Of a DNA stretch of 24,215 bases, positions 9,567 to 15,644 are shown in pieces. The notes under the pieces are model-generated. The model had not been told where the DNA came from and searched no databases. It saw nothing but the letters and a program-made list of their open reading frames with translations. Source of the stretch: DATBIO01 sp036556965 (GTDB taxonomy: Bacteria > Acidobacteriota > Vicinamibacteria > Fen-336); NCBI GenBank assembly GCA_036556965.1, contig DATBIO010000222.1, positions 1-24,215 of the forward strand, in the 5' to 3' direction. The first letter of the stretch is position 1. Each line of letters opens with the position of its first letter. Made by a program: the position numbers and the translations under genes.

Positions 9567-9673
9567 CGTGCCCGCGGGCGCCGCGGCAAGCCCGCCGCGG
9601 CCGTGGCCCGCGCCCCCCCGCCGGCCCGGCGCGCCGCCCTGCGCTCTCCGCGTGCCGCGCGAGGCCCGGCCCC

Positions 9674-10141
9674 TCAGGCGACGGGGGCCGGCGGCGCGTC
9701 GCCCAGGGCGAAGGTCATCTGTCCCTCGCAGGCCACCCGGCCATCCACCAGGGCGCGGCCGCGCAGGCTGCCCATCTTCGCGCGCAGGCGGATCACGGTC
9801 CCCTCCAGGTGCACCACGTCGCCCGCGCGCACGGGGAGGCGGTAGCGAACGCGGTCGATGCCCATGAAGTAGATGAGACGGTTCTTGTTCTGCGGCTTCG
9901 AGAGGATCAGGACGGCGCCCGCCTGGGCCATGGCCTCGGTGAGGATGGACGCGGGCAGCACCGGCCGCCCGCCCGGACCGGCGATGAAGTACCGCTCGTC
10001 GGAGGCGACGGTCTTCACCCCGAGCACGCGGCGGTCCTCCTCCAGCTCGAGGATACGGTCCACGAGCAGGAAGGGATAGCGATGGGGAAGGATGGCCTTG
10101 ATGTCCTCCAGCTCGAGGGGAAGCCGGCGCGCGCCCGTCAC
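9674..10141 (-). CDS. FabZ-like hot-dog protein lacking the catalytic histidine
   Basis: The 155-residue protein matches FabZ (3-hydroxyacyl-ACP dehydratase of fatty-acid synthesis) along its length: ILPHRYPFLLVDRI (17-30), TEAMAQAGA with the catalytic Glu (Glu69), IYFMGIDRVRYRLPVRAGD and a final GRVACEGQMTFAL. The usual GHFPGxPxxPG loop is instead AGPGGRPVLPA (54-64), so the catalytic His is Gly55 and the second Gly of the loop is Ala64. The DNA is open and in frame across the loop, so this is not an indel. It may be inactive as a dehydratase, or act as a thioesterase, carrier-binding or structural hot-dog protein. A GTG start (10141) lies six bases after TACACT, suggesting a leaderless message divergent from the phosphatase gene. 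Confidence 0.85.
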   Translation of the reverse strand: MTGARRLPLELEDIKAILPHRYPFLLVDRILELEEDRRVLGVKTVASDERYFIAGPGGRPVLPASILTEAMAQAGAVLILSKPQNKNRLIYFMGIDRVRYRLPVRAGDVVHLEGTVIRLRAKMGSLRGRALVDGRVACEGQMTFALGDAPPAPVA

Positions 10142-10147
10142 AGGGCG

Positions 10148-10153
10148 AGTGTA
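10148..10153 (-). promoter_or_regulatory. Possible -10 box for a leaderless fabZ-like transcript
   Basis: TACACT on the minus strand lies six bases before the GTG at 10141. No convincing -35 is seen. Confidence 0.35.
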
Positions 10154-10185
10154 GCCGCATCGCGGGGGCGCGCGCAGCCGCGTGA

Positions 10186-10191
10186 TAGGAT
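10186..10191 (+). promoter_or_regulatory. Possible -10 box for the GAF phosphatase gene
   Basis: TAGGAT lies eight bases before the GTG at 10200, a spacing that implies a leaderless message. No -35 is recognised in the 58-base divergent gap. Confidence 0.35.
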
Positions 10192-10199
10192 GCGCCGGC

Positions 10200-11945
10200 G
10201 TGCCGTCCGCCGGCCGGGCCGAGAACGTCTCCAGCAAGGTCCTGGCCGATCTCCTGCCCATCATCGAAGAGCTGGGGGCGCTGCGCGACCCGGAGGAGCT
10301 GTTCCCCGCCATCGCGCGCGAGCTGCGGCGGCTGCTGCCCCGCTACAAGGTCCTCGACATCTTCCTGCCCCGCCGGGACGGGCTCCTGGCCCCCGCCTTC
10401 GTGGAGGGATACGGTCCGGACGAGCCGTCCCGCATCCTCATCCGACCAGGGGAGGGCATCGTGGGCTCGGCCGCCGAGGGCCGCGAGCCCATCTTCCTGC
10501 CCGACGTGGACGATGACCCGCGCTACATCCGCGTGCACGAGGGCGTGCGGGCGGAGCTGGCCCTGCCCCTCCTGCACCGCGACCGGCTCGTCGGCGTGCT
10601 GAACGTGGAGGGGCCCGACCCCGCCGCCTTCACCTCGGAGGCGGTGACGGCGCTGCAGGTGCTGGCCGGCCACCTGGCGGTGGCCATCGAGAACGCCACC
10701 CTGTTCCGCGAGGTCCGCTGGTACGCGAACACCCTGGCCACGCTGCACGACATCGCCCGGGAGATCGCCTCCATCCTCGACCTCGACGACCTCCTGACAC
10801 GGGTGGCGGAGGAGGTGAAGCGGGTCATCGACTACGAGATCTTCGGCATCCTCCTCCTGGACGAGGCCGCCGGGGAGCTGGTCCTGCGCAAGGCGGTGCC
10901 GTACTACAAGTGGGCGAGCAAGGAGCGGATCCCGCTCGCGGAGGGTTTGACGGGGGCGGCCGCCCGCGCCAAGGCCCCCATCCTGGTGGCGGACGTGCGC
11001 CACGACCCGCGCTACCTGCCCGTCATCCCCGAGGCGCGCTCCGAGCTGGTGGTGCCGCTCGTCTACAAGGACCGCGTGGTCGGGGTCTTCGACCTCGAGT
11101 CGCGCGAGGTGAGCCGCTTCAGCGAGGAGCACGTCAAGATGCTCACCCCCCTGGCCGGCATGGTGGCGGTGGCCATCGAGAACGCGCGGCTCTACGAGGA
11201 GCTGTTCCGCCGCGACGACCGCCTCCACCGGGAGCTGAGCCTGGCCCGCGACGTCCAGCACGGCCTCTTCCCCGAGGGCAACCCCGCGGGCGAGGGATGG
11301 GAGGCCTCCGCGCACTTCCTCCCCGCCCAGGAGCTGGGGGGGGACCTCTACGACTTCTACGACCTCGGCGACGGGAAGCTGGGCCTGGCCGTGGGCGACG
11401 TGTCGGGCAAGGGAGTGGCCGCCGCCCTCTACGGGGCGTTCGCGTCGGGCGCCGTGCGCACGCGGGCCTTCGAGCGGCGCCACCCGGCCGACCTGCTCGA
11501 CCGCGTCAACCGGACGCTGCGGCGGCGCGGCGTCGAGGGGTTCTTCTGCGCGCTGCAGTACGCCCTCTTCGACTTCCCCCAGCGCCGGCTCACCGTGGCC
11601 GGGTCCGGCCTCCCCTACCCCCTTCACCACCGGGCGGCGGAGGGCCGGACGGTGCCCCTGGAAGTGGCCGGCCTCCCCCTGGGTGCCCTCGACGGCTCGA
11701 CCTACGAGGAGGCCACGGTCTCCCTCCAGCCCGGGGACGTCCTCGTCTTCCACAGCGACGGCGTGACCGAGGCCAACCGCGGGGAGGCGTACTACGGCCT
11801 CCCCCGGCTGCAGGAGCAGGTCGCCCGTCACGCGCGGAAGTCGGCGGCCGCCCTCGGGGAGGCCATCCTCGATGACGTGAACGGGTTCCTCGGCGAGGCC
11901 CACCTCGTCGACGACCTCACGCTGGTCGTAGTGAAGATGCTGTGA
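10200..11945 (+). CDS. GAF-GAF-PP2C protein serine/threonine phosphatase (RsbU/SpoIIE type)
   Basis: A 581-residue soluble signalling protein. Two GAF domains (about residues 15-165 and 195-340, each opening with a long helix and ending in HLAVAIENA or MVAVAIENA) are followed by a linker helix and a SpoIIE-type PP2C phosphatase (from about 355 to the end) with the metal-binding sites GGDLYDFY, VGDVSGKG, FHSDGVTEAN and LVDDLTLVVVK. Such enzymes dephosphorylate anti-anti-sigma factors in partner-switching pathways, the GAF pair sensing a small ligand or redox state. No RsbV- or RsbW-like gene is nearby, so the partner must lie elsewhere. GTG at 10200 (VPSAGRAENVSSKV) is chosen over GTG at 10182 because of the TAGGAT placed just upstream. 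Confidence 0.93.
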   Translation: MPSAGRAENVSSKVLADLLPIIEELGALRDPEELFPAIARELRRLLPRYKVLDIFLPRRDGLLAPAFVEGYGPDEPSRILIRPGEGIVGSAAEGREPIFLPDVDDDPRYIRVHEGVRAELALPLLHRDRLVGVLNVEGPDPAAFTSEAVTALQVLAGHLAVAIENATLFREVRWYANTLATLHDIAREIASILDLDDLLTRVAEEVKRVIDYEIFGILLLDEAAGELVLRKAVPYYKWASKERIPLAEGLTGAAARAKAPILVADVRHDPRYLPVIPEARSELVVPLVYKDRVVGVFDLESREVSRFSEEHVKMLTPLAGMVAVAIENARLYEELFRRDDRLHRELSLARDVQHGLFPEGNPAGEGWEASAHFLPAQELGGDLYDFYDLGDGKLGLAVGDVSGKGVAAALYGAFASGAVRTRAFERRHPADLLDRVNRTLRRRGVEGFFCALQYALFDFPQRRLTVAGSGLPYPLHHRAAEGRTVPLEVAGLPLGALDGSTYEEATVSLQPGDVLVFHSDGVTEANRGEAYYGLPRLQEQVARHARKSAAALGEAILDDVNGFLGEAHLVDDLTLVVVKML

Positions 11946-12040
11946 GCCGTCCCTGTAACTCGTTTATTACAATGCGTTTGTACCGGTGATCGCCGCCGCC
12001 GCCGATTTGCCTGCGGGGTGATCCAGGTCACAGGGCCCTG
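11946..12040 (+). other. AT-rich intergenic patch with repeated motif
   Basis: Between the phosphatase and VWFA genes lies an unusually AT-rich patch (about 11953-11983). It holds an inverted repeat TGTAA (11954-11958) and TTACA (11967-11971) with eight bases between, and two similar words CGTTTATTAC and CGTTTGTAC about twelve bases apart. TACAAT (11968-11973) could be a -10. Its role is unknown; regulation is a guess. Confidence 0.35.
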
Positions 12041-12068
12041 CTGACAGAAAGGGTACCTTTCTTATAGT
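12041..12068 (+). promoter_or_regulatory. Strong sigma-70-like promoter with inverted repeat in its spacer
   Basis: CTGACA (12041-12046, five of six consensus bases), a 16-base spacer and TATAGT (12063-12068, five of six). The spacer is filled by a 7-bp inverted repeat, AGAAAGG-GTA-CCTTTCT (12046-12062), a likely operator where a bound protein would block polymerase. The GTG used for the VWFA gene overlaps the last bases of the -10. Confidence 0.6.
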
Positions 12069-13002
12069 GCTGCGCTCTCTCTACGTCCGTCTGACGGGTC
12101 TCCTCGGGGCGCTGACCCTCGCCGTGCCCTCCCCGGCCAGCGACATCCCCCGCTTCGGCTCGGGCACCGACCTCGTGGTCCTGTCCGCGGTGGCCGTGGA
12201 CAAGAAGGGGCGCCCCGTCACCAACCTCCGCCGGGACGAGTTCCGGGTGTACGAGGACGGCCGGCCGCAGCCGCTCCAGCACTTCTCGCGGGGGCCCGGG
12301 CTGCCCTCGCGTCTCCTCATCCTGGTGGACGCCAGCGGGAGCATGAACGCCGAGCTTCGCGAGGCCAGCGTGCGCATGGCCATCATCCAGGTCCTGTCTT
12401 CCCTGGCCCCCGACGACGAGGCGGCCCTGGCCGGCTTCGATAGCCGTTACTTCGGGCTGGTTCCCTTCACGCGGGACCGCGACCAGATCACGGCCGCCTT
12501 CAGCGAGCTGAAGCCGTGGGGGACGACCGCACTGCACGACGGCCTGGACAAGGCCGCCCATGACCTGGCCAGCCACGGCGAGGGTCGGCGGGCGGTGGTG
12601 GTCATCACCGACGGCATGGACACCGCGAGCCGGCGCACGCCCGACGAGGTCATCGCGCGATCCAAGGCCCTGGACGTCCCCATCTACACCGTCTCCGTGG
12701 TGTCTCCCCTCGACGATCCCCAGTCCGAGCGTTTCGCGGGGGAGGAGAACCAGGGCGCGGCCACGGAGGGGGCCCTCGTCCTCGAGCGCTACGCCGAGCT
12801 CTCGGGGGGGGCCGCCTTCATCGTCAGCGACTTCCGGAACCTGAAGCTGGCTGCCGACCGCATCGTCGGAGAGCTGAAACACCAGTACCGGCTGGGATAC
12901 GATCCGCCGCCCGGTCCGGCGACGTTTCGCAGGGTAGAGGTAAGGTCCACGCGCCGCGGCGTGGTCGTCAAGACGCGCAGCGGCTATGTCCCCCGGTCCT
13001 GA
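12067..13002 (+). CDS. Secreted VWFA-related acidobacterial-type domain protein
   Basis: A 311-residue protein with a signal-like N-terminus (LYVRLTGLLGALTLAVPSPAS) and a von Willebrand A domain. The segment DKKGRPVTNLRRDEFRVYED followed by PSRLLILVDASGSMNAEL (MIDAS motif DxSxS near residue 88) and later VITDGMDTASRRT matches the 'VWFA-related acidobacterial' family, which is expanded in Acidobacteriota and probably binds other proteins in the envelope through a metal ion. The end (KHQYRLGYDPP, then FRRVEVRSTRRGVVVKTRSGY) is also typical. The GTG at 12067 keeps the signal peptide but overlaps a good -10 box, so either a further-upstream promoter is used or translation starts at a nearby non-standard codon. 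It lies 52 bases before the OmpA gene. Confidence 0.9.
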   Translation: MLRSLYVRLTGLLGALTLAVPSPASDIPRFGSGTDLVVLSAVAVDKKGRPVTNLRRDEFRVYEDGRPQPLQHFSRGPGLPSRLLILVDASGSMNAELREASVRMAIIQVLSSLAPDDEAALAGFDSRYFGLVPFTRDRDQITAAFSELKPWGTTALHDGLDKAAHDLASHGEGRRAVVVITDGMDTASRRTPDEVIARSKALDVPIYTVSVVSPLDDPQSERFAGEENQGAATEGALVLERYAELSGGAAFIVSDFRNLKLAADRIVGELKHQYRLGYDPPPGPATFRRVEVRSTRRGVVVKTRSGYVPRS

Positions 13003-13054
13003 ACCGCACCGAACCGTGGGCGGTCACGCCCGCACAACCGATGGAGGTCTTCGC

Positions 13055-13672
13055 GTGAAGTCTCTCGTGCTCCCCATCCTCGTGGCCGGCGTCGCCGTTT
13101 CCGGTTGCGCCAGCAAGAAGTACGTCTCCCGTGAAGTCGGCGAGGTCAACCGCAAGGTGGACGCCATCTCCGCCGACCTGGAGAAGACCCAGGAGCGCAT
13201 GCAGCGCGCCGAGGTCCGCATCGACGAGACCCAGGCCGGCGTCAACGAGGCCAAGGGCTCGGCCCAGAAGGCGTGGGACAAGGCCATCGAGGCCGAGCGC
13301 GCCGCCAAGGGCAAGCTGATCTACACGGTCACCCTGTCCAACGACAAGGTGACCTTCCCCGTCAACCGCTCGGCCATAGCCGACGACGCCAAGGGCATGA
13401 TCGACGCCGCCATCGCCCAGCTCAAGGCCGAGAACAAGGGCGTCTTCTTCGAGATCGAGGGCCACACCGACTCCACCGGCCCCGACCAGTACAACCAGCA
13501 GCTGGGCGAGGACCGGGCCATGGCCGTCCGCAACTACCTGCACGACCAGCACGGCATCGCCCTGAGCCGGATCGAGGTCATCTCCTACGGCGAGTCGCGG
13601 CCGGTCGTGGACAACAAGACCCGTGAGAACCGCGCGCAGAACCGGCGCGTGGTCATCAACGTCCTCGAGTAG
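13055..13672 (+). CDS. OmpA-family outer-membrane lipoprotein (Pal-like)
   Basis: A 205-residue envelope protein. A lipoprotein signal ends in the lipobox VSGC with Cys18 as the acylated residue. Residues about 25-85 form an alpha-helical, probably coiled-coil stalk (EVNRKVDAISADLEKTQERM). The OmpA peptidoglycan-binding domain fills the rest, with FFEIEGHTDSTG, LGEDRAMAVRNYL, VISYGESRPV and NRRVVINV. It should tether the outer membrane to peptidoglycan. The GTG at 13055 follows GGAGG by six bases. The gene may be transcribed with the VWFA gene upstream and ends at a strong terminator. Confidence 0.94.
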   Translation: MKSLVLPILVAGVAVSGCASKKYVSREVGEVNRKVDAISADLEKTQERMQRAEVRIDETQAGVNEAKGSAQKAWDKAIEAERAAKGKLIYTVTLSNDKVTFPVNRSAIADDAKGMIDAAIAQLKAENKGVFFEIEGHTDSTGPDQYNQQLGEDRAMAVRNYLHDQHGIALSRIEVISYGESRPVVDNKTRENRAQNRRVVINVLE

Positions 13673-13696
13673 CCGTCCGCCCGCCTGAGGCACCCC

Positions 13697-13729
13697 GGGG
13701 GGCCGCCACGGCGGCCCCCCTTTCCTTTT
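13697..13729 (+). terminator. Intrinsic terminator after the OmpA gene
   Basis: A perfect 10-bp stem GGGGGGCCGC / GCGGCCCCCC (13697-13706 and 13711-13720) with loop CACG is followed by TTTCCTTTT. It lies 24 bases after the OmpA stop codon and is the clearest terminator in the window. Confidence 0.85.
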
Positions 13730-13908
13730 GCCGGGCGGGAATAGACTGTTCCCGGCCGGCGTAACCCTTCCAGGCCGGGAAGGGCACGCCCGCCGCCCTC
13801 GACGAGACCGGAGCCCAGGGGCTCCCTCCAGGACCGAGCCGGTCCCGTTCCCGGCCGGGCCCCGAAGGGCTGCGCCGAGCGAGGGATCGCCAGCAAGGAG
13901 CGAAGGCG
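13730..13908 (+). other. Hairpin-rich leader upstream of the ECF sigma gene
   Basis: This stretch contains an in-frame stop (13762-13764) and a row of small inverted repeats: GGGAA-N7-TTCCC near 13738-13754, CCCTTCC/GGAAGGG (13765-13771 and 13778-13784), GGAGCC/GGCTCC (13810-13815 and 13820-13825), GGACCG/CGGTCC (13831-13836 and 13840-13845) and the palindrome CCCGGCCGGG near 13849. A TAGACT (13742-13747) could be a weak -10. AAGGAG at 13895-13900 is a good Shine-Dalgarno. I do not recognise a named riboswitch. It may be a structured 5' leader, though stems of this kind also arise by chance at this GC content. Confidence 0.4.
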
Positions 13909-14514
13909 ACGAGCACGGCAGCCGCAGGTGGAGAGCTCGACCAAAGCGAGGCCTCCCTTCTGGCCCGGGCCCAGGGAGGGAACCTCTTTGCCTTCGAGGA
14001 GATCGTCAAGCGGTACCAGCGGCGGGTCTACGCCACGGCGTTCCGCATCACGCGCCGTCACGACCTGGCCGACGACGTGGCCCAGGAGGCGTTCCTGCGC
14101 GCCTGGCGGTCCCTCTCCCGCTTCGACCTCGGGCGTCCCTTCGGTCCCTGGGTATGCCGCATCGCCGCCAACCTGGCCGTCAACCACGTCCGGTCGCCCC
14201 GCCACCGGGAGGAGGCGCTGCCCGAGGGCCACGGCGAGGCGCGGGAGACGGCTTCCACCCCGCTCGAGGACATGCTGGACGGCGAGGCCCGCCGCCTGCT
14301 CGACGGGGCGTTGAGCACCCTGTCGCCCGAACAGAGGGCGGTGTTCGTGCTGCGCGTCCACGAGGAGATGAGCTACCAGGAGATCGCGGAGGCCCTCGCC
14401 ATCCCCGCGGGCACGGTCATGAGCCGCCTGTCGCGGGCGCGCGAGCAGCTGCGTCTGGCCCTGGCTCCCTACCTGGGCGCGAGCGCGCGCCGCGCGGAAG
14501 GAGGCGGCTCGTGA
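13909..14514 (+). CDS. ECF-type RNA polymerase sigma factor, start codon uncertain
   Basis: A group 4 sigma factor of about 200 residues. Region 2 reads FEEIVKRYQRRVYATAFRI and then LADDVAQEAFLRAWRSL; region 4 reads LSPEQRAVFVLRVHEEMSY and then IAEALAIPAGTVMSRLSRAR. It directs polymerase to promoters of an envelope or stress regulon. In the open frame from the stop at 13762 onward there is no ATG, GTG or TTG until a GTG at 14077, which would cut off most of region 2. I set the start at an ACG (13909) that follows AAGGAG by eight bases. Alternatives are a CTG at 13870, or a two-base slip in GAGAG near 13931 that would join a GTG (13928) to LDQSEASLLARAQGGN. The stop overlaps the anti-sigma start as GTGA. 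Confidence 0.87.
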   Translation, partial: TSTAAAGGELDQSEASLLARAQGGNLFAFEEIVKRYQRRVYATAFRITRRHDLADDVAQEAFLRAWRSLSRFDLGRPFGPWVCRIAANLAVNHVRSPRHREEALPEGHGEARETASTPLEDMLDGEARRLLDGALSTLSPEQRAVFVLRVHEEMSYQEIAEALAIPAGTVMSRLSRAREQLRLALAPYLGASARRAEGGGS

Positions 14515-15644
14515 GCGGCCACCTCACGCCGGAACGGCTCTCCGCCTACCTCGACGACGAGCTGGGCGGCCCGGAGCGGGCGGGCGCGGAGGGCCACCTG
14601 CGCGCGTGCGCGTCCTGTGCGCGGCACCTCGAGGAGCTGCTGACGGTGGACGCCAGCGCGCGTGCCCTCGGCGTGGCGGCGCCCCCGCTCTACTTCGATC
14701 GCTTCCCCGCGCGCCTGCGGGAGCGGCTCACGGAGGAGGCGGCCCGGCCGCGTCGGGTGCCGGTTTGGGCCTGGGCGGCGGCGGCGGGCATCCTCCTGGC
14801 CGTGGTGGCCCCGCTGACCCTGGACCAGATGAAGCCGATGGCCCCGGCCGCGGAGGCGCCGGTCGCGGGGCCGCCCGCCCAGGCGCCGGCGGGCGCGGCG
14901 CGGGACATGGTGCTGCCGGAGCCGGTGGCTCCCCCCCCCGCCACGGCGCCCGCGGCCGAGGGGAAGGCGCAGGCGGCGGCGGCCCCGCCGCCCCCTGCGC
15001 GCGTGCAGGAGAGGGAGCGCGCGGAGCCGAAGAAGTCGGCGGACGCGCCCCGCGCCCCCGCCGCCGTGCCCGTGGACCCCGTCGGGGCCGCGGGCGTCCA
15101 GGGCGCAGAAGAGCCTCTGGTCGACGAGGCCGACCCGCGCGTGGCCAAGCCCAAGGAGGAGCGTGGCCGCCTGGCCGCGCCGCCGCCGGCCGCGTCCGCC
15201 CAGCCGGCGGGTGCTTCACCCGCCGCGCCCGGACCGTTCGCGGTGGCGGAGGTCGATGCGGAGGCGGCGGGAGGGCGGGGAGACGCGGCCGCCCTCAAGT
15301 CCGAGCGCCAGGCGCGGCGCGCCACCGGCAACGAGCTCGGGCTGGCTTCCCAGACCGCGGCCGGCCAGACGGCCTTCGCCGCGCTGAGCCGGCGCCCCCA
15401 GCGCACGCCGGAAGAGGCACGGGCCCTCCGTGACGACTGGGTCGCCTACGCGGGCGCGCACGCCGACCACCCCCTGGCCGACGAGGCCCGCGTGCGCGCG
15501 CTGGAGGCGGCGGCCACCGCGTACCGCCTGGGCGCGGACGAAGCCGACCGGACGCGCCTGGAGAGCGACGCCGCCGCCTACCTGCGTCGCCCCGACGCCC
15601 GCCAGCGCGCGCGCGTGCGCGCGCTGCTGGACGCGCTCGACTAG
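14511..15644 (+). CDS. Zinc-finger anti-sigma factor with membrane helix and long periplasmic region
   Basis: A 377-residue partner of the sigma factor. The cytoplasmic N-terminus is a zinc-binding anti-sigma domain (HLTPERLSAYLDDELGG, then His29-x3-Cys33-x2-Cys36). One membrane helix spans about residues 84-102. The rest is a long Ala/Pro/Glu-rich tether, then a helical C-terminal domain of about 90 residues (from FAALSRRPQRTPEEARAL) that I do not recognise beyond a TPR-like look. In this family, signals at the outer face lead to release of the sigma factor. The GTG start at 14511 follows GGAAGGAGG closely and overlaps the sigma stop, a usual way to keep the two in balance. The stop shares CTAG with the convergent permease. 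Confidence 0.9.
   Translation: MSGHLTPERLSAYLDDELGGPERAGAEGHLRACASCARHLEELLTVDASARALGVAAPPLYFDRFPARLRERLTEEAARPRRVPVWAWAAAAGILLAVVAPLTLDQMKPMAPAAEAPVAGPPAQAPAGAARDMVLPEPVAPPPATAPAAEGKAQAAAAPPPPARVQERERAEPKKSADAPRAPAAVPVDPVGAAGVQGAEEPLVDEADPRVAKPKEERGRLAAPPPAASAQPAGASPAAPGPFAVAEVDAEAAGGRGDAAALKSERQARRATGNELGLASQTAAGQTAFAALSRRPQRTPEEARALRDDWVAYAGAHADHPLADEARVRALEAAATAYRLGADEADRTRLESDAAAYLRRPDARQRARVRALLDALD

Noticed and set aside
8832..11903. 1023-residue open frame on the minus strand
   Set aside because: Only its last 244 codons are real (the pseudouridine synthase). The rest is antisense to the GAF phosphatase and overlaps the FabZ-like gene in another frame.
11990..12003. GCC trinucleotide run as a repeat element
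   Set aside because: Only a few units long and expected by chance at this base composition.
13728..14510. Upstream extension of the anti-sigma open frame
   Set aside because: It passes through the sigma gene in the wrong frame. The GTG at 14511 has a strong ribosome-binding site and begins the zinc-finger domain.
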